64,000 nucleotides of DNA from Actinokineospora fastidiosa (GTDB lineage Bacteria > Actinomycetota > Actinomycetes > Mycobacteriales > Pseudonocardiaceae): NCBI RefSeq assembly GCF_014648415.1, contig NZ_BMRB01000005.1, positions 124,001-188,000 of the forward strand, read 5' to 3'. Position 1 is the stretch's first letter. Each line of letters starts with the position of its first letter. The notes under the pieces are model-generated. The model was not told the DNA's origin. It searched no databases and was given only the letters and a program-made list of their open reading frames with translations. This document shows, piece by piece, positions 46,345 through 55,379 of this stretch. The translations under genes and the position numbers were made by a program.

Positions 46345-47760
46345 ATGAGCCTTGACTCCCCTCCCCGCGCAGCCGCCCGTCGGGACTGGGTGGGGTTGGG
46401 GGTGGTGTTGGCCGCCACCTTCATGGGGCAGGTCGACGGCTTCATCGTCAACGTCGCCAGTCCCACCATCCAGCGGGAGCTGCCCGCTGGGTTCGATCAG
46501 ATCCAGCTGGTCGGCGCGGCCTACGTGTTCGCGTGTGCGGCGGGGCTGGTGACCGGCGGCCGGTTGGGGGACCGGTTCGGGCGTAGGCGGGTGTTCTTGG
46601 CAGGGGTGGGCGCGTTCACGGTCGCCTCGCTCTGCTGCGGGCTCGCCACCAGCGCCGAGGTGCTGATCCTCTGCCGGTTCCTGCAGGGAGCCTGTGCGGC
46701 GGCCTTGATCCCGCAGGAACTGGCGATCATCCAGGCGACCTTCCACGACGCACGCCAGCGGGGCCGGGCGTTCGGGGCCTATGGGGTGGCGCTCGGGCTC
46801 GGGGTCATCGCCGGGATCGCGGGGGGCGGGGTTCTGGTCGGGCTTGATGTGGGTGGGATGGGGTGGCGGTCGGTCTTCCTCATCAACGTCCCGATCGGTG
46901 TGGCGATAGTCGTGGTGGGGCGGTGGGCCATCCGGGAGAGTCGGTCGGACGCCGCCGTCGGGTTCGACATCGCGGGGGCGGCGCTGACGGCGCTGGCCAT
47001 CCCCGCCCTGCTCGTGCCGCTGATGTTCGGCCCCCGCGCGGGCTGGCACGGGTGGGTGTGGCTCAGCGCGCTCACCGGGCTGCTGCTCGTCGCCGCGCTC
47101 GCCCGGCAGCAGCGGCGGCTCGCCGACCGGGGTGGGGACGGGCTGTATCCGCCGCACGTCCTCGCAAACCGCCGGTTCAGGCTCGGCATGGTCGTCCTCG
47201 CCGTCTTCTTCGCGGGCAACGCCGGGCTGTACCTGGTGTTCACCTACCACCTGCAGACCGGGCTCGGCCTGGACTCGCTCACCGCCGGGCTGATGTTCAC
47301 CCCCCTCGGCGTCGGGTTCGCCGCCGGTTCGGCGATCACCGGCAGGCTCAACGGGACCCGCGTCCCCGTGATCGGCGCCGCCCTCATCGCCTGCTGCCTG
47401 CTCGCGATGGCCGCCGTGGCCTTCACCGGGGCCACTGCCGAGCAGACGCTGCTCGCGGTGCTCATCGGCGCGGTCGGCGCCGGGCAGGGGCTCGTCGTCT
47501 CGCCGCTCGTCGCCGTCGTCCTCAACCGCGTCGAGCCCGACCACGCGGGCGCGGCCACCGGGATCGCCGCCACGGTCGTCCAGTTCGGTCTGGCCGCGGG
47601 CTTCTCCCTGGTCGGCATCGCGTACCGCGTGGTGCTGGGCGGCATCCCCGGCGACCCGGCGATCGACCCGGCCCGCCACCACGTCGCGTTCGCCGCCGTC
47701 GCGCTCGCGCTGACCGCGGGCGCGGCCCTCACCGGCGTGCTCTGCCGCAGGCTCGCCTGA
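46345..47760 (+). CDS. MFS drug/metabolite efflux transporter (DHA2 type)
   Basis: 471 residues from the ATG at 46345, GGAAGG 7 bp upstream; an ATG 14 codons earlier lacks a ribosome site. About 14 membrane helices, motif A GGRLGDRFGRRRVF after helix 2 and the antiporter-type motif around GPRAGWHGW. Located 150 bp after the NRPS on the same strand and before the metal-type importer, so it is the likely exporter of the lipopeptide. Substrate assignment is inference from position. Confidence 0.87.
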   Translation: MSLDSPPRAAARRDWVGLGVVLAATFMGQVDGFIVNVASPTIQRELPAGFDQIQLVGAAYVFACAAGLVTGGRLGDRFGRRRVFLAGVGAFTVASLCCGLATSAEVLILCRFLQGACAAALIPQELAIIQATFHDARQRGRAFGAYGVALGLGVIAGIAGGGVLVGLDVGGMGWRSVFLINVPIGVAIVVVGRWAIRESRSDAAVGFDIAGAALTALAIPALLVPLMFGPRAGWHGWVWLSALTGLLLVAALARQQRRLADRGGDGLYPPHVLANRRFRLGMVVLAVFFAGNAGLYLVFTYHLQTGLGLDSLTAGLMFTPLGVGFAAGSAITGRLNGTRVPVIGAALIACCLLAMAAVAFTGATAEQTLLAVLIGAVGAGQGLVVSPLVAVVLNRVEPDHAGAATGIAATVVQFGLAAGFSLVGIAYRVVLGGIPGDPAIDPARHHVAFAAVALALTAGAALTGVLCRRLA

Positions 47761-47841
47761 GAAGATCATCACCACCGGGAACCGGGCGGCCCTCCGACGC
47801 GACTGCCAGGACAGCAGCACACCTACTCGGATGGAGCCGCC

Positions 47842-48864
47842 ATGTCCGCTCGGGGCGCCGCCCTGGCCGCACTCGCCCTGGCCGCCGCGACGGCGTGCGG
47901 AACGGCAGCGCCCGGCCCGCAGACCGCACCGGACGACGTCGGCGAGGGCCGGACCGCCTATCCCCTGCGGCTCGACAACTGCGGCGACACCTACACCTTC
48001 ACCAAGGCCCCCGGCCGCGTCGTGGTGATGAACGGCGGGTCGGTCGCCGAGGTGTCCACGCTGCTCGCGCTCGGCCTCGGCGATCGCGTCATCGCCAACG
48101 CGCAGTCCTACGGCGCGTCGGAGACGCCCGGTCGCGTCGAGGCCATCGCGGCACTGCCCACCGGCGGGGTCGCGCTCAACAACCTGCAGGACATCCCCCG
48201 CGAGGCGATGCTCGGCCTGCGGCCGGACCTCGTGATCTCCACCCACACCGGCGGTTTCGCCTCCGAGTCCGGCTTCGCCACCCGCGCGGACCTGCGCGCC
48301 GCGGGAGCCAACACCTACGTCCCGCCCGCCGCCTGCGCCGACGACCGCGCGCCGACCATCGAGGACAGCCACGCCATGATCCGCGACCTCGGCGCGGTCT
48401 TCGACGTGCCGGGGCGCGCCGAGGAGATCATCGCCGACTCGACGGCCAGGATCGCCGCCACCGCGGCGAAGGTGCGGGACCGGCCGGTCGGGCAGGTCAT
48501 GATCGTCTTCCCCGGCATGGGCGCTGCCGACCTCGACTCGGTGGCGGGCAACGGGATCTGGAACGACATCCTGGCCAAGGCGGGCGCGGTGAACGCCTTC
48601 GCCGACGCCACGCGGGCCACCTTCGCCAGCATCAGCGCCGAACAGGCCGCCGCGGCCGAGGTGGACGCGCTCATCGTCGTCGACTACCTGAACCCGGACC
48701 CCGAGGCGACGGTCCGCGCGCTGTTCCAGCGGTTCCCGCAGTGGCGGGCGGCCGTGGACAACCGCTTCCTGGTCCTGTCGGACTCCCTCTACTTCGGCCC
48801 CGACAACCACCTCGCGGTCGAACGGATCGCCGGGCTGGTCCACCCGGACGTGTTCCGGCAGTGA
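47842..48864 (+). CDS. Metallophore-type ABC substrate-binding lipoprotein (FecB/FhuD fold)
   Basis: 340 residues. Signal peptide with lipobox ATAC, lipidated Cys19. Class III binding protein with the conserved KAPGRVVVMNGGSVAEVSTLLALGLGDRVIA N-lobe start and a single long backbone helix between lobes, as in siderophore- and cobalamin-binding proteins. It opens a three-gene import operon with GTGA overlaps to permease and ATPase. By position it should bind the metal complex of the isonitrile lipopeptide made by the adjacent genes. Alternative cargo: an ordinary ferric siderophore. Confidence 0.85.
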   Translation: MSARGAALAALALAAATACGTAAPGPQTAPDDVGEGRTAYPLRLDNCGDTYTFTKAPGRVVVMNGGSVAEVSTLLALGLGDRVIANAQSYGASETPGRVEAIAALPTGGVALNNLQDIPREAMLGLRPDLVISTHTGGFASESGFATRADLRAAGANTYVPPAACADDRAPTIEDSHAMIRDLGAVFDVPGRAEEIIADSTARIAATAAKVRDRPVGQVMIVFPGMGAADLDSVAGNGIWNDILAKAGAVNAFADATRATFASISAEQAAAAEVDALIVVDYLNPDPEATVRALFQRFPQWRAAVDNRFLVLSDSLYFGPDNHLAVERIAGLVHPDVFRQ

Positions 48865-49898
48865 CCCGCCACCGCGCGCAGACCGCGCCGCTGCACTTCG
48901 TGCCGTTGCCCGCATGCCTTGCCGTGACGGGCGCGGGGCTGGTCGCCGTGATGCTGATCGCGATCGGGGTCGGCTCGGTGTCGGTGCCGCTGGGCGACGT
49001 GTGGCGGGTCATCGGCTCGCACGTGCTGGGCGGGACGGCCACCGCGGACCCGGTGTCCGAGCAGATCGTGTGGGACTTCCGGGTGCCGAGGGTGCTGCTC
49101 GCCGCGCTGTGCGGGGCGGGACTGGCGGTGGCGGGCGTCCTGCTGCAGGCCCTGATCCTCAACCCGCTGGCCGAGCCGTACGTGCTGGGGCTGGTGCCCG
49201 GCGCGTCCGTGGGCGCGGTGCTGGTGATCACCGTGGGCGCGGGGGTGGTGGGCGGGCTGAGCGCGTCGTCGGCGGCGTTCGCCGGGGCGATGCTCGCGGG
49301 CGCGGCGGTGTTCGCGCTCGGCCGGGCCGCGCCCGCGCGGCTGGTGCTCTCCGGGGTCGCGGTCGGGTACGTGTTCCTCGCGGCGACGAGCTACCTGCAG
49401 CTCCAGGCCAACCCCGGCGACCTGCGCCAGGTGATGTTCTGGCTGATGGGCAGCGTCGCGGGCGCGCGGTGGGACCAGCTCGGCCTCGTCACCGCCGTGG
49501 TCATCGCGGCCACCGCCGCCGTGCTGCTCGCCGGACGCCGCGTCAACGCGCTGGTGACCGGCGACGAGACCGCCACCGCCCTCGGCGTCGACGTGCGCCG
49601 GACGCGGCTGCTGCTGCTCGTCCTCGCCGCGCTGCTGACCGGCACGGTGTGCGCGGTCGCGGGCGGCATCAGCTTCGTCGGCCTGATGGTCCCGCACGTG
49701 ACGCGCCTGGCCTTCGGCGTCGACCACCGTCGCGTCCTGCCGCTCTCGGCGCTGCTCGGCGCGGGGTACCTCGTCCTGGTCGACCTGCTCTCCCGCACGG
49801 TAGACGCCCCGAACGAGCTGCCCATCGGCATCTTCACCGCCGCCTTCGGCGCCCCGTTCCTCATCTGGCTGATGCGCCGCGACCGGACCGAGTCGTGA
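48861..49898 (+). CDS. FecCD-family metallophore permease
   Basis: 345 residues from the GTG overlapping the binding-protein stop. BtuC/FecCD-type permease with about ten helices; conserved stretches RVPRVLLAALCGAGLAVAGVLLQALILNPLAEPYVLG, GDETATALGVDV and ISFVGLMVPHVTR. Homodimeric channel expected. Coupled by GTGA to the ATPase gene. Confidence 0.92.
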   Translation: MTRHRAQTAPLHFVPLPACLAVTGAGLVAVMLIAIGVGSVSVPLGDVWRVIGSHVLGGTATADPVSEQIVWDFRVPRVLLAALCGAGLAVAGVLLQALILNPLAEPYVLGLVPGASVGAVLVITVGAGVVGGLSASSAAFAGAMLAGAAVFALGRAAPARLVLSGVAVGYVFLAATSYLQLQANPGDLRQVMFWLMGSVAGARWDQLGLVTAVVIAATAAVLLAGRRVNALVTGDETATALGVDVRRTRLLLLVLAALLTGTVCAVAGGISFVGLMVPHVTRLAFGVDHRRVLPLSALLGAGYLVLVDLLSRTVDAPNELPIGIFTAAFGAPFLIWLMRRDRTES

Positions 49899-50659
49899 AC
49901 CTCGACATCGGCGCTGTCCGCGTCAGCCTCGGCGGCACGCCCATCCTGCGCGACGCCACCCTGACGGCGGAGCCCGGCGACTTCGTCGGCCTGGTCGGCC
50001 CGAACGGCAGCGGCAAGACCACGTTGCTGCGCACTGTCTACCGCGCCTTGCGGCCGGACTCCGGTGTCGTACGGGTGGGCGGTGAGGACGTGTGGTCGCT
50101 CTCGCCGCGCGCCGCCGCCCGTCGGACGGCCGCTGTGCTGCAGAGCCGGAACACGCCGGGCGGGGTGACGGTGGCCGAGGTGGTGGCGTTGGGGCGGACC
50201 GCGCACCACGGGCTGTTCTCATCCGGTGAGGATCGGTCGGCGGTGCGGGACGCGTTGAAGCAGGCCGGGGTGGCGGACATGGCGGACCGGGCGTTCGGGT
50301 CGCTGTCGGGGGGTGAGCGGCAGCGGGTTCTGCTGGCTTGCGCGTTGGCTCAGCGGCCTCGGGTGTTGGTGTTGGATGAGCCGACCAATCATCTGGATAT
50401 CCGGGCTCGGTTCGAGTTGATGGATCTGGTTCGGGGGACGGGAATCACGGTGTTGGCCGTGCTGCATGATCTGGATATCGCTGCTCGGTACTGTGATCGT
50501 CTCGTGGTGCTGCATCAGGGGGTTGTCACTGCCGCAGGGCCGGTCTTAAATGTTCTTACCCCGGGGACCTTGCGTGAGGTCTTTGGGGTTAACGCCGCCG
50601 CTGAGCTGTGCGGGGACGGGGTGGTGCGGGTGGTGTATCACGCTGCGCCGTTGGCTTGA
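49895..50659 (+). CDS. Metallophore ABC transporter ATPase (FepC/BtuD type)
   Basis: 254 residues from the GTG at 49895. Walker A GPNGSGKTT, Q-loop LQSR, signature LSGGERQRVLLACAL, Walker B VLVLDEPTNHLDI and switch His LHDLD are intact. Completes the importer with the preceding binding protein and permease. A 142-bp inverted repeat lies 32 bp after its stop. Codon use in the last 400 bp (more GTT, TTG, CGG) is slightly less GC-rich than in the genes upstream. Confidence 0.92.
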   Translation: MNLDIGAVRVSLGGTPILRDATLTAEPGDFVGLVGPNGSGKTTLLRTVYRALRPDSGVVRVGGEDVWSLSPRAAARRTAAVLQSRNTPGGVTVAEVVALGRTAHHGLFSSGEDRSAVRDALKQAGVADMADRAFGSLSGGERQRVLLACALAQRPRVLVLDEPTNHLDIRARFELMDLVRGTGITVLAVLHDLDIAARYCDRLVVLHQGVVTAAGPVLNVLTPGTLREVFGVNAAAELCGDGVVRVVYHAAPLA

Positions 50660-50691
50660 TGGTGGGCGCTTTCGCGAGTTGCTTCGGTGGC

Positions 50692-50833
50692 GTCCGATGG
50701 GGTGAACCCGCATTCGTGGGGCCCCTAAGAAAAGCGGTGCGGCGCGGATTAGGGGCGGAGCGGCGAAGCCGTCCGCGCCGAGAAAGGGTAGCACCGCTTT
50801 TCTCCCCACGAATGCTGGTTCACCCCATCGGAC
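50692..50833. repeat. 142-bp imperfect inverted repeat (palindromic element / bidirectional terminator)
   Basis: The left arm 50692-50748 and right arm 50772-50833 are nearly reverse-complementary. They share GTCCGATGGGGTGAACC, then GCATTCGTGGGG, then AGAAAAGCGGTGC and GGCGCGGA, with one substitution and two short gaps. The loop region is itself GC-rich. It lies between two convergent genes, where it would terminate both transcripts, but the arm length (over 50 bp) and sequence conservation are more than a terminator needs and suggest a dispersed palindromic (REP/MITE-like) element. Confidence 0.85.
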
Positions 50834-50896
50834 AGTTATCTGGGGCGTGTTGCGTTTGGTGGGTGGTTGCGTTGGTTTGCTGCGTTGGTTTGTTGG

Positions 50897-52099
50897 TTAG
50901 GTGCCCCATCCGGCGGGGACTGTGCCCAGGCGGATTCGTTGGGGGTGGTCGCCTACTGGTACTGACGTGATTCGGTTTCCTGTCCTGAAGTCGATCACGG
51001 TGATTTGGTCTGCTGCGCTTTCGGAGATGACGCAGGCGGTTCCGTCTGCGTTGACTGTTGCCCAGTACGGCTTGGCTGCGGGGACTAGGGGACCTTCTTG
51101 GAGCGATGTGCGGTCCACGATTGTCGCGTAGTCGTCCATGGTTCCTGCGACGCACAGCTTGGTGCCGTCGGGGTTCATGGCCATGCCGTGGTGGCGGGAG
51201 TCGTTGACCCAGGTGGTGCGGTCGGGGTTCGTATTGGGGTTCTTCGGGAGTTCCTTGACCCTGGTGATGCGGTCGCTGGCCACGTCGTACTCCAGGAAGC
51301 CGTTGAAGAACGACACCTGGAAGTACAGCGTGCGCTCGTCGGGGCTGAAGGCGACCGGGCGTACGGCGTCGGAGAGGTCGGGGCGGCCGAAGGCGTCCAG
51401 GCGGGCGCGCATGTCGATGACCTCGACGACCTCATACGTCTCGGTGTCGACGACGGTGATCTTGCGGTCGCCCTTGGTCCAGTCCAGCTCGGGCGCGTCG
51501 AAGGGGGTGATGACCTCGCCGATGGACATGTTCCAGAGGTGGCGGCCGTTGTCGGTGTAGACGTTCTCGTGGGGCTTGTCGCCGGTGCGGAACGAGCCCA
51601 GTTCGCGGCCGGTCGTGATGTCGAGGACGTGCACCGTGTTCGACGTCGAGGCCGAGACCGCGACCTTGGTGCCGTCCGGGGAGACGGCCATGTGGTCGGC
51701 GCGGAAGCCGGACACCGGGAAGCGCCAGCGGACCGCGCCCGTCGTCAGGTCGATCGAGACGACGTCGGCGAGGCTGGGGCGGGAGGCGACCAGGGCGGCG
51801 CCGTCCGGGGTCGTGTACATGTCGTCGACGAGTTGGTCGTGGCCCTCGCCGGGGCCGTGCCGGACGCCGAGGAAGAACGCGAGGCGGATCGGGTTGAGGT
51901 AGATCTCCCGCAGCCGGGCGGCCTTGTCCGGGACGACGTCGACCCGGCCGATCTTGGTGTAGCGGTGGTCGAGGACGTCGACGGTGCCCTCCCAGTTGTT
52001 CCCCACGAACAACACCTCGCGCGGGGACGGCGCGGCGGCCGCGGGCAGGGAGCCTGCGGCGATGACGGCGGCGCAGGCGGCGATGAGCGCTCTTCTCAC
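50897..52099 (-). CDS. Secreted YVTN-type beta-propeller protein
   Basis: 400 residues; the GTG at 52099 is preferred over one four codons upstream because GGGAG stands 5 bp before it. Sec signal peptide (LIAACAAVIAAGSLPAAAA), then repeated blades with the form AVSPDGTKVAVSASTSNTVHVLDITTGRELGSF, AFSPDERTLYFQVS and AMNPDGTKLCVAGTMDD, about seven in total. Extracellular seven-bladed propeller, probably a binding or scaffold protein. Convergent with the importer operon and divergent from the PucR gene. A short inverted repeat TGCAG-TAGGA-CTGCA lies just upstream, near 52121-52135. Confidence 0.85.
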   Translation of the reverse strand: MRRALIAACAAVIAAGSLPAAAAPSPREVLFVGNNWEGTVDVLDHRYTKIGRVDVVPDKAARLREIYLNPIRLAFFLGVRHGPGEGHDQLVDDMYTTPDGAALVASRPSLADVVSIDLTTGAVRWRFPVSGFRADHMAVSPDGTKVAVSASTSNTVHVLDITTGRELGSFRTGDKPHENVYTDNGRHLWNMSIGEVITPFDAPELDWTKGDRKITVVDTETYEVVEVIDMRARLDAFGRPDLSDAVRPVAFSPDERTLYFQVSFFNGFLEYDVASDRITRVKELPKNPNTNPDRTTWVNDSRHHGMAMNPDGTKLCVAGTMDDYATIVDRTSLQEGPLVPAAKPYWATVNADGTACVISESAADQITVIDFRTGNRITSVPVGDHPQRIRLGTVPAGWGT

Positions 52100-52221
52100 G
52101 GGGACTCCCACTGGTTACCGTGCAGTAGGACTGCAGGAAACTACAGCGCGCCGCACCCGGGGTAGAGCCCGGCCGCCAACGGCCGCCGCGGCCGTTGTGT
52201 CCCAGCGACAAGGAGGTCGCC

Positions 52222-53277
52222 GTGTCCCTGGCGCAGGTCCTGGCCGCGCTGGCCGCCGACGACGGCCTCGTCGACGAGCTGGTCGCCGCCGCCCGCGCCA
52301 CCTCGCCGGAGGTGGCCCGGCTGCCCGCCGCCGAGAACCGCAGGCACGTCGCCGACCTGCTCACCGCCGGGCTCGCCGCGTTCGGCCGTCCCGGCGACGG
52401 CGACTTCACCGCGGCGACCGCGCTGGGCGCCGACCGCGCCGCGCAGGGCGTCCCCATCACCGCGCTGCTGAGCGGCGTGCAGGCCGGACGCGGGCGCATC
52501 GTGGAGATCGCCATCGCCCGGGGCCGCGCGGCCGGGGTGCCCGACTCGGTGCTGCTGGAGGCGCTGCTGGAGCTCGACCGCTACACCAGCGCGGTCGAAC
52601 GCCACATGATCGACGGCTACCAGCGCGAACTCGCCCGCACCGCCCGGGACGCGCGCACCCAGGTCCTGCGGAGCCTGCTCCTGCACGGCGACGCGGTGCC
52701 GCCCGGTTCTCTGGCCCAGGTGGGCCTCGACCACTCGACGCGCTACTTCTGCCTGGTCACCGACATCACCGACCCGGTGCGCGCGCTCGACCTCCCCGGC
52801 GTCCTCGGGATCGTGGACGGGCGGCTCACCGGTCTGTCCGCGTGCCTTCCCCGCGGACCCGTGGACGCCCGGGTGGTGGCGGCGCCCGCCGCGCCGCTGT
52901 CGGAGGTCCGCCCGCGCTACCTGCTCTGCGTCGCCGCGCTCGCGTCGGCGCCGTCCCCGGGCGTGCACCTGCTGACCGACATCGCCCCGCAGACCGCGTT
53001 CGCCGCCCAGCCCGCGCTGGCCGCGCTGCTGGCGTCGACCCTGCTGGCCGCGCTCGACCAGGACGACGACTTCCACCGCGGGCTCGCCGCGACCGCACTG
53101 TCCTATCTGGACCACGGACGGCGGCTGGACCACACCGCGGCGGCCCTGCACGTCCACGCGAACACCGTGCGCTACCGGCTGGCCCGGCTGCGCTCGCTCA
53201 CCGGGTTCCCGGATGACGCCGCCGCGATGGCGGAGACGGTGCGCTGGTGGTGGGCGCTGCGGGCCTGGCTCGGGTGA
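52222..53277 (+). CDS. PucR-family transcriptional regulator
   Basis: 351 residues from the GTG at 52222 with AAGGAGG 5 bp upstream. No N-terminal purine-catabolism sensing domain; instead an N-terminal helical domain (about 1-165, similar to RsbRD-like sensors) and a GGDEF-like middle. The C-terminal PucR helix-turn-helix is clear: YLDHGRRLDHTAAALHVHANTVRYRLARLRSLTG. Divergent from the beta-propeller gene (122-bp gap), which is its most likely target. The purine genes begin 3 kb further on, so regulation of them is possible but unsupported. Confidence 0.85.
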   Translation: MSLAQVLAALAADDGLVDELVAAARATSPEVARLPAAENRRHVADLLTAGLAAFGRPGDGDFTAATALGADRAAQGVPITALLSGVQAGRGRIVEIAIARGRAAGVPDSVLLEALLELDRYTSAVERHMIDGYQRELARTARDARTQVLRSLLLHGDAVPPGSLAQVGLDHSTRYFCLVTDITDPVRALDLPGVLGIVDGRLTGLSACLPRGPVDARVVAAPAAPLSEVRPRYLLCVAALASAPSPGVHLLTDIAPQTAFAAQPALAALLASTLLAALDQDDDFHRGLAATALSYLDHGRRLDHTAAALHVHANTVRYRLARLRSLTGFPDDAAAMAETVRWWWALRAWLG

Positions 53278-53286
53278 TCCCCGGCC

Positions 53287-55278
53287 TCACACCCCGATGT
53301 CCTCCAGCGCGCCCGGCTCGCCGAACAGCGGGCCCTGCCCGAGGTCCGCGCCCGCGTCCCGCCACCAGCGCGCTTCCCGCGCGTCGGCGATCATCGGCAC
53401 GATCACGGACACGCCCTCGGCGCGGACCAGCGGCACGGCCGCGCGCACCGCGTGCGTGACCAGCGACGGGGACCCGGCGGCCAGCTCGGCGGACACGCGC
53501 CGCATGGCGTAGTCGCTGATGCGGACCGCGTGCACGGGCAGGTCGGCGACGCAGCCCAGATCACCGCCGCCGCGGCCGAAGTCGGTCAGCACCACGCGCA
53601 CGCCCAGCTCGGCGAGGACCTCGGCGTTCTCCGCCGCCGGGCCGTCCGGGACGGCGGCGGACGGGACCGGCAGGCCGATGTCCAGCCGGTCGATCGGCAG
53701 CCCGGTCTCGGAGCTGATGGACCGCACCTCGGCCACCAGGTCGGGGTCGGCGGCCGAGTCCGCCGTCAGCTCGACGTAGAGCCGGGGCGCGTCGCCCACC
53801 TTGTCGCGCATGGCCGTCACGCGCTCGGCGGAGCGCGACAGCAGCCAGCGGCCGACGCAGACGCCCATGCCGGTGTCGGCGAGCAGGCTCGCGCAGTCCG
53901 CGCCCGCGATCCGCCCGCGCGTCGGGTTGTCCCAGCGCAGAGCGCCGCGCGCGGCCACCACCGCGCCGTCGGCGAGCGTGACGACCGGGTCGAAGTCCAC
54001 GTCCAGCTCGCCGTTCTCCCACGCGCCCGGGATCGCCGCGGTCAGGCTCCAGCGGTCGACGCGGCGGTCCACCTCGGCGATGTCGACCATGCCCCACTGC
54101 CTGCGCCCGCGCTGGCGCAGCTCGCGGATGGTGATGTCGGTGGCGCGCAGCAGGTCGGCCGGGCGGGTGTCGGCGCGCGGGCGGGAGACCACGGCGACCG
54201 TCGCCGACACCGCGATGCCCGTGCCGTCCACATAGGTCGGCTCGACCAGCGCGTCGTTGATCCGGGCGGCCACGCACGGCCCGGCCTCCGGCGAGCGCAG
54301 CAGCACGGCGAACTCGTGGTCGGCGATCCGGGCGATCAGGCCGTCGTCGACGAGGTCGGCCAGCCGGGCGGCGACGGTGGTCAGCAGGACGTCGCCCGCG
54401 TGCCTGCCGATGCCGTCGTTGACCACGGCGAAGTCGTCCAGCGACAGGTGCAGCACGGCCACCTCGTCGCCGACGCCCAGCGCCTCCTCCAGCCTGCCGG
54501 TGAACGCCGCGCGGTTGGGCAGTCCGGTGAGCATGTCGTGGGTGCCCTGGTAGGTGATGCGGTGTTCGAGCAGGTGCAGGTCGGAGATGTCCTCGACCAT
54601 CGTCACGTGGTGGTCGGCGAGGCCGTCGGCGTCGCGCAGGACCGACACCGCCATCCTGGTCCAGACGGTGTCGCCGTCGGCGCGCTGGAACCGGGTGCGC
54701 TCGCGCAGCTCGCAGCCGCCCGCGGTCAGCTCGGCGTAGCGGGTGCGCAGGTACGCGCGGTCCTCCGGGTGCAGCAGCGAGTCGAAGCGCTTGCGGAACA
54801 GCGTGCCGCGGGCGTAGCCGAGCATCGTCTCGATGGCCTCGTTGGCGCGCACCACGCCGCCGCCGATGTCGGTGATCACCATGCCGAGCGCGGAGGTGTC
54901 GAACAGCTCGGTGAAGCGGGCCTCGCTGGCCTTGAGGCTGCGCTCGACGTTGTCCTTGGCCCGGCTCACCGCGGCGACCAGGTCCTCCTGCTCGGCGAAG
55001 AGCCGGTCGCGGGCGGCGGCGGTGAACGCCTCGGCCAGCGCGCCGATCACCGGGCCGTCCACTTCGGGCAGTCCGGCGAGCAGCTCGACGCTGGCCCGCA
55101 GGCACTCCGGCTGCCGGTAGCCGAGCCGGACCAGCCGGGCGCCCGCATCCCCGGCATGGTCGGGAAGCCGGTCGAGCAGGGCCGCGAGTTCCCGCTCGGC
55201 AGCGGAGCGGGACAGCGGGGCGTACCCGATCCGGGAGAGCGCGGCGGCCCATCTGGCGGGCAGCTCAGCTCGGTCCAC
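53287..55278 (-). CDS. PAS-GGDEF-EAL protein with both catalytic motifs degenerate
   Basis: 663 residues, GTG start. N-terminal helical region with coiled coil (about 85-115), PAS domain (about 118-235), GGDEF fold (about 245-400) and EAL fold (about 410-655). The GGDEF signature is ADHEF and the EAL signature is GALRW; the later DDFGTG motif is TDFGRG and the NLS motif is VELT. So neither synthesis nor hydrolysis of c-di-GMP is expected; it may be a c-di-GMP receptor or protein-interaction module controlled through PAS. Convergent with the PucR gene, 9 bp apart. Confidence 0.85.
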   Translation of the reverse strand: MDRAELPARWAAALSRIGYAPLSRSAAERELAALLDRLPDHAGDAGARLVRLGYRQPECLRASVELLAGLPEVDGPVIGALAEAFTAAARDRLFAEQEDLVAAVSRAKDNVERSLKASEARFTELFDTSALGMVITDIGGGVVRANEAIETMLGYARGTLFRKRFDSLLHPEDRAYLRTRYAELTAGGCELRERTRFQRADGDTVWTRMAVSVLRDADGLADHHVTMVEDISDLHLLEHRITYQGTHDMLTGLPNRAAFTGRLEEALGVGDEVAVLHLSLDDFAVVNDGIGRHAGDVLLTTVAARLADLVDDGLIARIADHEFAVLLRSPEAGPCVAARINDALVEPTYVDGTGIAVSATVAVVSRPRADTRPADLLRATDITIRELRQRGRRQWGMVDIAEVDRRVDRWSLTAAIPGAWENGELDVDFDPVVTLADGAVVAARGALRWDNPTRGRIAGADCASLLADTGMGVCVGRWLLSRSAERVTAMRDKVGDAPRLYVELTADSAADPDLVAEVRSISSETGLPIDRLDIGLPVPSAAVPDGPAAENAEVLAELGVRVVLTDFGRGGGDLGCVADLPVHAVRISDYAMRRVSAELAAGSPSLVTHAVRAAVPLVRAEGVSVIVPMIADAREARWWRDAGADLGQGPLFGEPGALEDIGV

Positions 55279-55379
55279 GTCGGCCGTCCATCTCGTCGGG
55301 GGAGCGCGATCCGGGATAGCGCACGGGGGATATCACTCTGCACCCGAACGGGTGCCGAACGCTACCCCTTGTCGTCGAT

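Noticed and set aside
46318-48915. Very long open frame on the minus strand opposite the MFS and binding-protein genes
   Set aside because: Translation is Arg/Gly/Glu-rich low-complexity sequence without domains; high GC gives such shadows opposite real genes.
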